A DNA stretch of 64,000 nt from Pyrinomonadaceae bacterium (GTDB lineage Bacteria; Acidobacteriota; Blastocatellia; Pyrinomonadales; Pyrinomonadaceae), in contig JACMJZ010000034.1 of the NCBI GenBank assembly GCA_014380365.1, positions 1-64,000 on the forward strand, written 5' to 3'. Below the pieces are notes generated by a model. It ran no database searches, was not told the origin of the DNA, and saw only the letters and a program-made list of their open reading frames with translations. Made by a program: the position numbers and the translations under genes. Shown one piece after another: positions 1 to 8,463 of this stretch; positions within the stretch are counted from its first letter, which is position 1, and each line of letters opens with the position of its first letter.

Positions 1-912
1 GCGGGCGCGAGCGAAAGACCTCTGCCGGATCGCTATGTGCTAGAACACGCGCGCGCCTTCGCGCTGGCGCCCGCGCCCGCCAGCGAGACGGAGCCCGCCT
101 GGGACACATCGATCGGACGTGGCCGGCCTGGTTGGCACATCGAGTGTTCGGCGATGTCAATGAAATATTTGGGAGAGTCGTTTGACATTCATGCCGGTGG
201 AATCGATCTCGTCTTTCCACATCACGAGAATGAAATCGCGCAAAGCGAAGGCGCAACCGGAAAACAGTTTGTGCGCCATTGGATTCACTTCGAGCACCTC
301 AAGGTCGAAGGCGAAACGATGTCGAAGTCGAAGGGCAACTACTACACCTTCCGCGACGTGGCCGCTAAAGGATATTCACCCGCGGCCGTTCGTTATTTCC
401 TGCTTAGCGTTCCTTATAACAAGCAGCTGAATTTCACTTTCGATGCGCTCGCCGGCGCGGAGAAGACAGTCGGGAGTTTGCGCGACTTTCGCGCGCGCTT
501 GATTGAGGCCAAGCCCGCAGCAGGCCTGAATGAGAAACTACACGAAGCGGCCGTGAGGGCTGCGGCGGAATTCGAAGCAGGCATGGACGACGATCTCAAT
601 ACTTCAGTTGCCCTGGCGGTCATTCACAATCTCACGCGCGACGTGAATACCGCTCTCGCTCGCAAACAATTGCTGGCGGAAAACCAGATCGAGTTGCTCG
701 CTCTGCTGGATCGCTTTGACACCGTGCTCAGCATCTTCGGAGAACGGCCGGCCGAGATGTTAGACAGCGAAGTACAGAGCCTGATTGACGAACGACAGGA
801 AGCGCGTCGCCGGCGCGACTTCGCTCGCGCCGACGAAATCCGCGTCGAACTTGCCCACCAGGGAATTATTCTCGAAGACACGAAAGACGGCCTGCGCTGG
901 AAACGCAAGTAA
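1..912 (+). CDS. cysS: Cysteinyl-tRNA synthetase, C-terminal part (5' truncated by window edge)
   Basis: The frame is open from base 1, so the gene starts before the window; 303 residues are visible. It attaches cysteine to tRNA-Cys in the cytoplasm. Class I synthetase signatures are present: GRPGWHIECSAM, with the cysteine that is a zinc ligand in this family, then FPHHENEIAQSE supplying His and Glu ligands, then the KMSKS-type loop ETMSKSKGN. The C-terminal helical DALR-like part follows and ends with a short basic tail (WKRK). The stretch just before GRPGW, ALAPAPASETEPAW, is richer in Ala-Pro than is usual here (commonly ALWKxAKxxEPxW). A 21-bp tandem repeat array begins about 50 bp after the stop codon. 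Confidence 0.97.
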   Translation, partial: AGASERPLPDRYVLEHARAFALAPAPASETEPAWDTSIGRGRPGWHIECSAMSMKYLGESFDIHAGGIDLVFPHHENEIAQSEGATGKQFVRHWIHFEHLKVEGETMSKSKGNYYTFRDVAAKGYSPAAVRYFLLSVPYNKQLNFTFDALAGAEKTVGSLRDFRARLIEAKPAAGLNEKLHEAAVRAAAEFEAGMDDDLNTSVALAVIHNLTRDVNTALARKQLLAENQIELLALLDRFDTVLSIFGERPAEMLDSEVQSLIDERQEARRRRDFARADEIRVELAHQGIILEDTKDGLRWKRK

Positions 913-935
913 GTAGCACAGACATTCCTGTCTCC
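913..935. repeat. Fragment of the GTAGGACAGGCATTCCTGTC dispersed repeat
   Basis: GTAGCACAGACATTCCTGTC follows the cysS stop directly. It matches one arm of the family seen in full at 51713-51765, 55971-56036 and 60151-60238. Only one arm is present here. Confidence 0.6.
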
Positions 936-963
936 CTCCCGAACGAAGCCTCCTCCAATGCGA

Positions 964-1233
964 GCGCAGCTACTTCCCACGTAAGCGCAGCTTCCCACGT
1001 AAGCGCAGAAGCTTTCCACGTGAGCGCAGAAGCTTCCCACGTGAGCGCAGAAGCTTCCCATGCCAGCGCAGAACCTTCCCATGCCAGCGCAGAAGCTTTC
1101 CATGTAAGCGCAGAAGCTTTCCATGTAAGCGCAGAAGCTTCCCACGTAAGCGCAGAAGCTTTCCATGTAAGCGCAGAAGCTTCCCGCGTAAGCGCAGAAG
1201 CTTCCCACGTAAGCGCAGACTCTTCGCTCGTCT
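964..1233. repeat. Tandem array of 21-bp units (12 clear units plus one degenerate)
   Basis: The consensus unit is GCGCAGAAGCTTCCCACGTAA. Units begin at 964, 985 (18 bp, one codon shorter), 1003, 1024 and every 21 bp up to 1192; a decayed unit lies at 1213-1233. Most differences fall at the CCC/TCC and CACGTAA/CATGTAA/CATGCCA positions. Each typical unit carries the palindrome GAAGCTTC. Five of six frames are open through the array. One plus frame reads SAEASHV heptads, and minus frames read LLRLRGK or SFCAYVG heptads. None has a convincing start with ribosome binding site, so I annotate DNA repeats, not a gene. Confidence 0.95.
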
Positions 1234-1323
1234 GCGGAGCGTCTCAGCCCGCAGTCCAAGCCGCAAAAGAGACAAGCCACCGAAAACCTCGATGACCCGT
1301 TCCGGTTTCGCAGGTTGTGCTGT

Positions 1324-1536
1324 TTAGAAACCAGGGTGCCGGGGCGGTCCCTGATGTTGTTCACGCCGTCCGCCGCGCTTGTGCATCTCGTCGGCTTTGG
1401 TCCTTTGCGCCGGCGTCAGAATGCCATAAGCCTGCGACTTCACGCGTAGGTGTTCGTTCTTCCCCGAACGCCGCGCGGCTCTGGGTATCATGTCCGCGTC
1501 CAGCGGTCGACTGAAAGGAGCCCACCGATTTATTGA
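1324..1536 (-). pseudogene. Remnant of a Spy/CpxP-like (LTXXQ) periplasmic protein
   Basis: On the minus strand a short frame beginning at an ATG at 1491 gives 55 residues, including KSQAYGILTPAQRTKADEMH and a Gly/Arg/Pro-rich tail. The LTPAQRTKADE segment resembles the LTXXQ motif of Spy/CpxP-family periplasmic proteins, which are normally about 130-170 residues with a signal peptide. Here no signal peptide or first LTXXQ motif is found, and the frame is closed upstream by a stop near 1545. I read it as the 3' end of a decayed gene; a real 55-residue peptide is possible but less likely. Confidence 0.5.
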
Positions 1537-1561
1537 TGGGATCTAATGCGTCACAAAAACT

Positions 1562-1608
1562 GAGTCTGTGAAGCGGACGACTGAATCAGCCGTCCGCTTC
1601 ACGGACTC
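1562..1608 (-). terminator. Rho-independent terminator, 3' of the prolyl oligopeptidase gene
   Basis: An 18-bp stem (1562-1579 with 1591-1608, one G-U type mismatch) encloses an 11-nt loop. In the minus direction it is followed by AGTTTTTGT. It lies about 75 bp after the stop of the oligopeptidase gene. A second perfect 8-bp hairpin, CCCAGCAG-TAAA-CTGCTGGG, lies between at 1631-1650. Confidence 0.7.
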
Positions 1609-1682
1609 TTCATCGCTCCTGGCCTTGGCTCCCAGCAGTAAACTGCTGGGCTACTCTCATTCGTCCACTGACGCGAACTGTT

Positions 1683-3923
1683 CTAGTTCGGCGTCACGCC
1701 CAAACTCCACATCAGAAACGAATAGATATCCGTGTTCTGTTCGATGGACTTCGTGGTGCTACTCGCGCCGTGGCCCGACTTCGTATCGATGCGAATCAGC
1801 ACCGGGTTATCTCCAGCCTGCGCGGCCTGGAGCGCCGCCGCATACTTAAACGAATGCGCCGGTACAACGCGATCATCGTGATCCGCAGTGGTGGTGAGCG
1901 TCGCGGGATACTTCGTTCCCGCCTTCACGTTATGGATTGGAGAGTAAGCACGCAGCGCCTTGAATTCCGCTTCGTTATTCTCGCTCGATCCATAGTCAGC
2001 AACCCAGTTCCAGCCAATTGTGAATTTGTGGAAACGCAGCATGTCCATCACGCCGGCCTGTTGGATCACAGCCTTGAACAACTCAGGTCGCTGATTAGCC
2101 ACCGCGCCGACCAGCAGTCCGCCATTTGAAACGCCATGGATAGCGAGCTTGGACGGTGATGTGTATTTCTTGGCAATGAGATACTCCGCCGCCGCGATGA
2201 AGTCGTCGAAAACATTTTGCTTCTTCAACTTCATTCCCGCCTCATGCCACTTCTCGCCATACTCGCCGCCGCCGCGCATGTTTGCCGTGGCATAGACGAA
2301 TCCCTGCTCAAGCAACGCCAATCGTAGCGAGTTGAATGAAGGGTAGGTCACACTGTTGAATCCACCGTAGCCGTAAAGCAGCGTGGGATTGTTACCATCG
2401 AGCTTGAGACCTTTCTTGTGTACCAGAAACATTGGAATCTTCGTGCCGTCTTTGCTTGGGTAGAAGACTTGCAAGGTTTCGAAATCGGTTGCCTTGAATC
2501 CGGGAATCTCCGGCTGACGAAACAGCGTGTGCTTGTCCGTCGCAATGTCATACTTGTAAATGGTTCCCGGGGAATTCAGTGACGTGTAGACATAGAAGGT
2601 GAACTTGTCGTCGTTTCTGCCGCCGAATCCGCCGACTGTACCTACGCCCGGCAGTTTGATTTCGCGTTCCAGTTTGCCATCGAGGCTATGGACGTACGCG
2701 CGCGTGGTCACATCTTTCAGATACGTGACGATTAGTTTCCCGCCAACCGTGCTCACACCACCGAGTGGTTCCGGTTTCTCAGGAATGACTTCCTTCCAAC
2801 TCTTTTCGTCGGGGCTTTGTTGGTCAAACAGAAAGACACGGCCGTTTGGCGCACCGCGATCAGTTTGCACTAAGAACCGGTCGCCCACGTTATCGATGAC
2901 GCCAAAGCTGTCGTCGCCAATCTCCCCAATGATGGGCATGAACTTCGACTCAGGGATGGAGATGTCGCGATAGAAAACAGAGTTTCCTTTTTTACCCTTG
3001 CCGCGGTCGGAAATGGAAAGAAACGCAAAGCGTTCGTCGTCGCTCGTGTAAACCTGGTGGAAGCGTTGCGGGTTAGCCTTGTCTTCATAAACAAGTACGT
3101 CTGCGGATTGCGGCGAGCCGACCCTGTGATAGAAGACCTGATGGTTCTCATTTTTGGTGGTCATCTCATGGCCCTTTTCCGGCGCGGGGTAGCGACTGTA
3201 ATAGAAGCCGTCGCCCTGCCATGAGATTCCGGAAACCTTCACCCACTCGAGATGATCCGCCTGCTTGGCTTTGGAAGCCACGTCCATCACGTAGACATCG
3301 GTCCAGTCTGAGCCGCCCTTCGAAACGCCGTAGCCCAGGAACTTCCCATCCTTCGAAAGGGAGAATTGACCCAGCCGCGTGGTGCCGTCGGCGGAAAGCT
3401 TGTTGGGATCGAGCAGCACTTCCGGCGTGCCGTCCAAACCTTTCTGCCGGTACCAGACGTTCTGGTTCTGAAGGCCATCGTTTTTGGTGTAGAAAAAGTA
3501 TTCACCGCGGCGCGTCGGCGTCGAATACCGTGGGTAGTTGAAGAGAGATGTTAGGCGCTCTTTGATCTTATTGCGAAAAGGAATCTTTTCCAGATAAGCG
3601 AAAGTGACTTTGTTTTGCGCCTCAACCCATGCGGCGACTTCTTTGTCTACCGCCGCGTCGGCCTCAAGCCAGCGATACGGGTCAGCTACCTTGGTTCCGA
3701 AATAATCATCGACCGTCTCGCCTCGCTTACTTGTCGGGTAGACAATACTGGGAGCGCCGGTCCCATTAGTGGCCGCTGCTGAAATCTTCTGTCCATCCTG
3801 CGCACGCGTCAGGGGAGCCAACTGCGCGACTGACAAAACCGACAGAGCTAAAGCTACGATCGCGAACGGCAAAAGCCTTCGCAGAAAACCTGGACTTAAA
3901 AACTGCAGACTACTTCTCTTCAT
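1683..3923 (-). CDS. Prolyl oligopeptidase family serine peptidase, secreted
   Basis: 746 residues, family S9A. It cleaves peptides after proline, and an N-terminal signal peptide (basic start, hydrophobic core to about residue 40, then ...APLTRAQ) predicts export. The N-terminal half is the seven-bladed propeller, opening with the DPYRWLE motif. The C-terminal alpha/beta-hydrolase domain carries HGVSNGG (catalytic Ser near 599), DHDDRV (Asp near 683) and SGHGAS (His near 718), spaced as in characterised prolyl oligopeptidases. YGYGGF forms the typical pre-catalytic strand. The ATG at 3923 is preceded by CAGGAGAA, a good ribosome binding site. It stands alone, with a terminator downstream. 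Confidence 0.95.
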   Translation of the reverse strand: MKRSSLQFLSPGFLRRLLPFAIVALALSVLSVAQLAPLTRAQDGQKISAAATNGTGAPSIVYPTSKRGETVDDYFGTKVADPYRWLEADAAVDKEVAAWVEAQNKVTFAYLEKIPFRNKIKERLTSLFNYPRYSTPTRRGEYFFYTKNDGLQNQNVWYRQKGLDGTPEVLLDPNKLSADGTTRLGQFSLSKDGKFLGYGVSKGGSDWTDVYVMDVASKAKQADHLEWVKVSGISWQGDGFYYSRYPAPEKGHEMTTKNENHQVFYHRVGSPQSADVLVYEDKANPQRFHQVYTSDDERFAFLSISDRGKGKKGNSVFYRDISIPESKFMPIIGEIGDDSFGVIDNVGDRFLVQTDRGAPNGRVFLFDQQSPDEKSWKEVIPEKPEPLGGVSTVGGKLIVTYLKDVTTRAYVHSLDGKLEREIKLPGVGTVGGFGGRNDDKFTFYVYTSLNSPGTIYKYDIATDKHTLFRQPEIPGFKATDFETLQVFYPSKDGTKIPMFLVHKKGLKLDGNNPTLLYGYGGFNSVTYPSFNSLRLALLEQGFVYATANMRGGGEYGEKWHEAGMKLKKQNVFDDFIAAAEYLIAKKYTSPSKLAIHGVSNGGLLVGAVANQRPELFKAVIQQAGVMDMLRFHKFTIGWNWVADYGSSENNEAEFKALRAYSPIHNVKAGTKYPATLTTTADHDDRVVPAHSFKYAAALQAAQAGDNPVLIRIDTKSGHGASSTTKSIEQNTDIYSFLMWSLGVTPN

Positions 3924-4131
3924 GGAATCATTCTCCTGGGGCTGTATTGCAAACTGGAAAACTCAATGACGTTAGTGTTGGAAACTCAATACGGAAAACC
4001 TGTGTGGGCAGACGCCGCATACTTTAATCGAGTTGAGCGTGAAGTTCAAAGCGCTAGCCGAACCCTTTGCGGGGTGCTTAGGAAAGCACATTCCGTATCC
4101 GGTTTTTCGGATGTCTGATAAGATCCGCTCC

Positions 4132-4373
4132 ATGCCGGTGGTATTCAGAAGCGGTCCTTATCGATTTTACTTCTACAGCCACGAGCCGAATGAGCCGCCG
4201 CATATCCATGTAGACCGCGATAATCTGTCAGCAAAATTTGGTTGAATCCGGTGGTGCTGGCGCGTAATCTGGGTTTCAGCGCCAGAGAGTTGAGGCAGAT
4301 TGAACGCCTGGTTATAAGGAATCAAATACGGTTACTGGAGGCTTGGAATGGGCATTTTGCATTTGGCGGCTGA
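4132..4373 (+). pseudogene. DUF4160 protein, broken by a single-base frameshift
   Basis: ATG 4132 opens with MPVVFRSGPYRFYFYSHE and then PPHIHVDRD, the diagnostic start of DUF4160 proteins. After AKFG the frame ends at a TGA at about 4243. Shifting by -1 at AAAATTTGG restores the family sequence WLNPVVLARNLGFSARELRQ, followed by the usual EAWN ending and a stop at 4371-4373. One missing T explains it. It overlaps the downstream DUF2442 gene by 26 bp, the usual arrangement of this pair. Sequencing error, true decay or recoding cannot be separated here; AAAATTT is not a perfect X XXY YYZ heptamer in this frame. Confidence 0.8.
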
Positions 4374-4623
4374 TGAGCGAGTAGCGAATGTCGACGTCAC
4401 CGATGACGAATTGACGGTGCGATTAATGGATGGCCGAACCATTAGTGTTCCGCTGGTTTGGTACCCACGATTATCGAATGCCACGCCGGAACAACGGAAG
4501 AATTGGCAGGTCATCGGCGGTGGCTATGGTATTCATTGGGAAGACATCGATGAAGACTTAAGCACGGAAGGTTTGCTTCGCGGTGCACCTGCCCCGCGCC
4601 AACCGCTAACTAAAGCATCTTGA
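4348..4623 (+). CDS. DUF2442 domain protein, partner of DUF4160
   Basis: 91 residues. It has the DUF2442 features: an early beta segment with VANVDVTDDELTVRLMDGRT, then PLVWYPRL, then the GIHWEDIDEDLSTEGLL signature near the C-terminus. DUF4160 and DUF2442 genes are commonly adjacent and are suspected, not proven, to behave as a toxin-antitoxin-like pair. GGAGG lies 7 nt before ATG 4348 inside the preceding frame, so this gene looks translatable although its partner is frameshifted. Function unproven. Confidence 0.85.
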   Translation: MGILHLAADERVANVDVTDDELTVRLMDGRTISVPLVWYPRLSNATPEQRKNWQVIGGGYGIHWEDIDEDLSTEGLLRGAPAPRQPLTKAS

Positions 4624-4712
4624 GCCAATGGTTTCTTCCAAAACGAGTCAGATTTTCTTTTCATTACCCTCGCGCAGTTTTTTTCACTTCGTTTCCCCAG
4701 GAGGATGGATCC

Positions 4713-5348
4713 ATGCGTGCAATGAGACCTACACAACGCCCAGCGGTAAGCCCCCATCATAGTTTGAGAAATTCCTTCGCGTCGATCGCGGCCATTTCGT
4801 TGTTAGCGCTTGCGCTATTGCCGGCTGGGTGCAGCAAGGGCGATGGCGGCAACACGATGAAACTCAAATGGCCCGGCGTGGATAACAAAGCGCTGCCGGT
4901 GAAGTCGAGTTATGCTTTTGGCGTCACCAAAACCTTTACCGACATCAACAAAAAGGTGACTACCGCCCCAAGCTATCGCGTCTACGCGGCTGGTTACGAT
5001 CTGGACTCGGGGAACTTTGCACAAACGATGGACAAACCCCTCGCGTCTGACGATCAGATAAGGGTGACGTTCAGCCTCGTAGGCGATGAGGGCGGTAACG
5101 AGAAATCGCCTTTGAAGGCGGGCGACTACTCAGCCAAAGCTGACAAGTTTATGAAGGCCGAGACTGTAAGTATCGTCACGCGCAAAGACGGTAAGGACAA
5201 TACGCTCTGGCTGGATCGCAGCGCGTTGACGGGTAATGTAAAGGTAACGTCAGTTTCCGGCGATACGATCTCGGGCGAAGTGGATCTAACCGCTGGCGAG
5301 GCTGCCATCAAGGGACCGTTCACGGCCAAGGTCCTGGTAAGGAAATAA
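4713..5348 (+). CDS. Putative lipoprotein of unknown function
   Basis: 211 residues from ATG 4713, chosen because AGGAGG precedes it; the open frame extends 93 bp upstream without a good signal. The N-terminus is basic, then hydrophobic (ISLLALALLPAGC), with a cysteine placed as in a lipobox, so export and lipidation are predicted, although the -3 residue is Pro. The mature part is rich in charged and beta-prone residues, with VTSVSGDTISGEVDLTAGEA suggesting a beta-sandwich. I do not recognise a family. A GC-rich hairpin, CCCCGA-CGAG-TCGGGG (5356-5371), follows the stop. Confidence 0.75.
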   Translation: MRAMRPTQRPAVSPHHSLRNSFASIAAISLLALALLPAGCSKGDGGNTMKLKWPGVDNKALPVKSSYAFGVTKTFTDINKKVTTAPSYRVYAAGYDLDSGNFAQTMDKPLASDDQIRVTFSLVGDEGGNEKSPLKAGDYSAKADKFMKAETVSIVTRKDGKDNTLWLDRSALTGNVKVTSVSGDTISGEVDLTAGEAAIKGPFTAKVLVRK

Positions 5349-5506
5349 ATCAGAACCCCGACGAGTCGGGGCAGCGCCCGGGTCATGGCCTCGACTCCAC
5401 ACCTCGATATCGCGCTTGTTGGGTTCCCGTACCCGGTCGCTACCGCTGCCGGTTCTGATACGAATTCCGCCGATCTTGAAAGACAATACGTGTACAATGC
5501 GCGCCG

Positions 5507-6163
5507 ATGATACAAGCCGACCTCTCTTCCCGACCAAACCCCACACGCGCTGAGGAAACTGCGAACAGCATCAGCCACGGGCTGGGACTGGTAGCGGCTA
5601 TTGCCGCAGTCCCCGTACTTGTCTTCACCGCAATCCGAGATGGTGACGCATCGTTTATCGTGGGCGCCAGTGTCTTCGCCGGCTCGATGGTTTTGTTATA
5701 CCTGGCCTCGACGCTCTATCACTCGGTAAGTCATGAACCAGCCAAGCGTATCTTCCGCTTGCTCGATCACAGCGCGATCTTCGTGCTGATTGCGGGCACC
5801 TACACGCCATTCACGCTCGGTGTACTGCGCGGACTATGGGGCTGGACACTCCTGGCGATGGTCTGGAGTCTGGCCACGATTGGCTTAACAATAAAGGCGA
5901 TGTTTGGGACGCGTTACAAGTGGGCGACGATGACGCTTTACGTCGGGATGGGTTGGCTGGCACTGATCGCTGCGAAACCGATCCTGTTGCTGGTTCCGCT
6001 TCCGGGCATTCTTCTCGTCGTAGCCGGCGGCCTTGCGTACACGAGTGGGCTCGGGTTTTTCGCCGCGCATCGTTTGCGTTACCACCATTTCATCTGGCAC
6101 CTGTTCGTGATCCTCGGCACCACCTGTCACTTTTTCGCTGTGCTCTGGTATGCAAAACCGTGA
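5507..6163 (+). CDS. Hemolysin III / PAQR-family membrane protein
   Basis: 218 residues with seven hydrophobic segments. Family signatures are EETANSISHG at the N-terminus, STLYHSVSHE, LDHSAIFVLIAGTYTPF, and HFIWHLFVILGTTCHFFAV near the end. These contain the His/Asp residues that form the zinc site in PAQR proteins. Bacterial members (YqfA/TrhA) are implicated in membrane lipid homeostasis; the hemolysin name is historical. TACAAT ends 8 nt before the ATG and no Shine-Dalgarno is visible, which would fit a leaderless or near-leaderless message, but no good -35 is present. Confidence 0.92.
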   Translation: MIQADLSSRPNPTRAEETANSISHGLGLVAAIAAVPVLVFTAIRDGDASFIVGASVFAGSMVLLYLASTLYHSVSHEPAKRIFRLLDHSAIFVLIAGTYTPFTLGVLRGLWGWTLLAMVWSLATIGLTIKAMFGTRYKWATMTLYVGMGWLALIAAKPILLLVPLPGILLVVAGGLAYTSGLGFFAAHRLRYHHFIWHLFVILGTTCHFFAVLWYAKP

Positions 6164-6205
6164 TGTGTAATGTCACACCTCTGCGCGGGTCCCCTAAAGA
6201 CATTT

Positions 6206-6772
6206 ATGACGGAAGACAGTAGTCGTCAAAATCTGATCCGAATCCTGCAGCTCGCTTATTCAGGTGAGCTCGCGGCCGCCTATGCCTATCGAGGGCACTG
6301 GCGCTCTGTAAGTGATAAAGACGAACGCGCTCGCATTGAACAGATCGAAAATGAAGAGTGGCATCACCGCCAGCTCGTGGGCGAAATGCTTCGGGCTCTC
6401 AACGCCAGCCCCAAGAGACTGCGAGAGATTCGCGCAACGGTAATTGGCCGGACGCTGGGACTGCTCTGCCACTTCACCGGGTGGCTCGCTCCCATGTATG
6501 GCGCTGGCAGGTTGGAGAGTCGGAACATTGTGGAGTATGAGGTGGCCGCGGGATATGCGCGCGATTGTGCCCAGGATGCTTTGGTTGATTGCCTGCTAAC
6601 GATGGCTGAAGTGGAGTGGGAGCACGAGAAGTATTTTCGGTCACGCGTCCTGCTTCATCCTTTCGGTAGGCGGCTGTCCATTTGGCCTGAACCGCGGCCC
6701 AAGGAAACGATTCGTAAGTCTTTCGCGCACGAGGTTCCGCAAGATCTTCAGTCGGCCGGAGCTGCCGGCTGA
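6206..6772 (+). CDS. Ferritin-like di-iron protein (DMQ hydroxylase/rubrerythrin type)
   Basis: 188 residues from ATG 6206; the frame extends upstream to 6170 but the conserved part starts after it. Four-helix di-iron ligands are visible in order: a Glu in SGELAAAYAYRGH, ExxH in ENEEWHHRQL, a Glu in IVEYEVAAGYA, and ExxH in VEWEHEKYF. This matches the general pattern of ferritin-like/COQ7-like proteins. Substrate unknown; oxidase or hydroxylase activity is inferred only from the fold. It follows the PAQR gene by 42 bp on the same strand. A CGCAAAG inverted repeat lies after the stop. Confidence 0.8.
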   Translation: MTEDSSRQNLIRILQLAYSGELAAAYAYRGHWRSVSDKDERARIEQIENEEWHHRQLVGEMLRALNASPKRLREIRATVIGRTLGLLCHFTGWLAPMYGAGRLESRNIVEYEVAAGYARDCAQDALVDCLLTMAEVEWEHEKYFRSRVLLHPFGRRLSIWPEPRPKETIRKSFAHEVPQDLQSAGAAG

Positions 6773-6790
6773 TCCCCGAAGGCTCGCGAG

Positions 6791-6883
6791 TCCTTTGCGT
6801 TCCTCTGCGCGTTCTTCGCGTCCTTTGCGGTAAACAAAGGCGGAACCGCAAAGACCGCAAAGTTAACGCAAAGAGCGCAAAGG
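6791..6883. repeat. CGCAAAG-family inverted repeat (copy 1)
   Basis: The left arm (6791-6830) is built of TTTGCG-type blocks. The right arm (6844-6883) carries four CGCAAAG blocks spaced 9-11 nt apart. The arms are imperfect reverse complements separated by about 13 nt. Five further copies lie at 16631, 35094, 38664, 41141 and 50886. Confidence 0.9.
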
Positions 6884-6910
6884 CAAAACTGCGATGATGC
6901 GCTTTTTCTT

Positions 6911-6938
6911 TTGCCAGAATCCTTCCCGGTAGTATGAT
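6911..6938 (+). promoter_or_regulatory. Sigma-70-type promoter for the cytochrome c peroxidase-like gene
   Basis: TTGCCA (6911-6916) and TATGAT (6933-6938) are separated by 16 bp and lie about 110 bp before ATG 7051. Both boxes are close to consensus. Predicted only. Confidence 0.45.
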
Positions 6939-7050
6939 ATCGGCTCACCCCCAATAGATTGATCTAACACAGCAAGGCGTCGGGTTTTGTTCGCGCACCC
7001 GTGTCGAGCACGAAGCGTTAAATGAAGCTTTCTAAATGAAAAGGAGCATC

Positions 7051-8463
7051 ATGAAAACCACTCTGCGAATAAAGTTGCTCGTTTTTACCACTCTTATTCT
7101 GGCGATCGGCGCATCGCTACTCGTTGCCACCAATGCCGGTGCTCAGGATCGATCACGACCCCGGCAGGAGCCGCCACCATCTTCTTTCATGCCTGTCGTC
7201 GAAGAGCCCTTTGACGTGGTGTTGAGACGTGACAAGGCCAACAAGTCGCGCGTCATGGCCGCGGCCATGCGACGCCTGGCAGACCGTTACGACTTAACCC
7301 GGCGCGTTGACCCCAACGTAAAGATGACGCGCGGCAAGTCCATCCCCGTTGGCCCCACTGCCCGGCTGAAGGGCGGAGTGACCTGGGACCAACTGGGGCG
7401 AATGTCTCCTGAGGAAATCAGAGACAAGGGATTGTTTCCTTATCTCCCGCTGCCGCACGTCGAGCATCCTGTCGGCGGCATGATCTTCCCGGACATGCAC
7501 ATCAAGCAACAGCCACGGCTGGAACGCTTCGATATGGACTTCGATATCCCGGAACACTTCCTGCCCGAGTTTCCTCCGGCGATCTTTTTAACTACGCGCC
7601 CGGATCTGGGCGACGTTTCGAAGGGCCAACTCGTTACGGTCAACAACTTCTACGATCTCTTCAATGGCATTCTGAATCCAAAGCAACTCGATGGACTGCG
7701 GCTACTCGTGACGCAGTTTCCCCAACAACAGTTCAACGCCACGGCAGATCGCAAGACGGAAAGGAACGACGGCATGCAGGGCGTGGCCTGCCTCGACTGT
7801 CATGTAAACGGGCACACCAACGGCGCCGCCCATCTCGTCGGCGACATCAGGCCGCAGGAGAACCGCCGGCGCATTGAAACACCGAGCTTGCGAGGCGTGA
7901 ATATTCAGCGACTATTTGGCTCGCAACGCGCGCTGAAGACCGTTGAAGACTTTACTGAGTTTGAACAGCGTGCCGCTTACTTCGACGGCGACCCCGTCAT
8001 CGCAACCAAGAAGGGCATCAACATTCTCGACCGCGGACATCAGGTGCACGAGATGTCGGAGTTTCAGGCAATATTGGATTTCCCGCCGGCGCCCAAACTC
8101 AACGTTCATGGGCGGCTCGATCGCAGGAAGGCCACGGCGGCTGAAATCAGGGGCGAAGAAATATTTTTTGGTAGGGGAACCTGTTCGGGATGTCACACCG
8201 CACCCTTCTACACAGACAACCTGATGCACGACTTGATGGTCGAGCGTTTCTACAAGCCGCGTATGGAAGGCGGCATGATGATCACGAAACAAGGGCCTAT
8301 CAAAACGTTCCCGTTGCGCGGCATCAAAGAATCGCCGCCTTACCTGCACGACGGACGACTACTAACCCTGGAAGACACGGTGGAGTTTTTCAATCTGGTG
8401 CTGGAACTCGGTCTTACTGCGCCTGAGAAGGGGGATCTGGTCGCGTTTCTACGCGCCCTGTAA
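7051..8463 (+). CDS. Secreted di-haem cytochrome c peroxidase-like protein (CcpA/MauG superfamily)
   Basis: 470 residues. AAGGAG precedes ATG 7051, which is preferred to the in-frame ATG at 7036. A signal peptide (KLLVFTTLILAIGASLLVATNAGA) directs export. Two CxxCH haem sites are seen: CLDCHVNGH near residue 250 and CSGCHTAPFYTDN about 135 residues later, followed by the C-terminal PPYLHDGRLLTLEDTVEFFN segment typical of this superfamily. Family members reduce peroxide or oxidise protein side chains in the periplasm; which applies here is not clear. The product is longer than classical CcpA (about 330). No partner gene is adjacent. Confidence 0.88.
   Translation: MKTTLRIKLLVFTTLILAIGASLLVATNAGAQDRSRPRQEPPPSSFMPVVEEPFDVVLRRDKANKSRVMAAAMRRLADRYDLTRRVDPNVKMTRGKSIPVGPTARLKGGVTWDQLGRMSPEEIRDKGLFPYLPLPHVEHPVGGMIFPDMHIKQQPRLERFDMDFDIPEHFLPEFPPAIFLTTRPDLGDVSKGQLVTVNNFYDLFNGILNPKQLDGLRLLVTQFPQQQFNATADRKTERNDGMQGVACLDCHVNGHTNGAAHLVGDIRPQENRRRIETPSLRGVNIQRLFGSQRALKTVEDFTEFEQRAAYFDGDPVIATKKGINILDRGHQVHEMSEFQAILDFPPAPKLNVHGRLDRRKATAAEIRGEEIFFGRGTCSGCHTAPFYTDNLMHDLMVERFYKPRMEGGMMITKQGPIKTFPLRGIKESPPYLHDGRLLTLEDTVEFFNLVLELGLTAPEKGDLVAFLRAL

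Noticed and set aside
964-1233. CRISPR array
   Set aside because: Direct 21-bp tandem units with no spacers and no cas genes.
1020-1295. Plus-strand SAEASHV repeat frame
   Set aside because: Starts at a GTG inside the array without a ribosome binding site; the frame is open upstream into cysS, so the start is arbitrary.
624-1364. 246-codon minus-strand frame with SFCAYVG heptads
   Set aside because: It runs antisense into cysS, has no ribosome binding site and is open because the 21-bp unit lacks stops in that frame.
4225-4250. Programmed -1 frameshift in DUF4160
   Set aside because: AAAATTT is not a proper slippery heptamer in the zero frame and no stimulatory structure is evident; a lost base is simpler.
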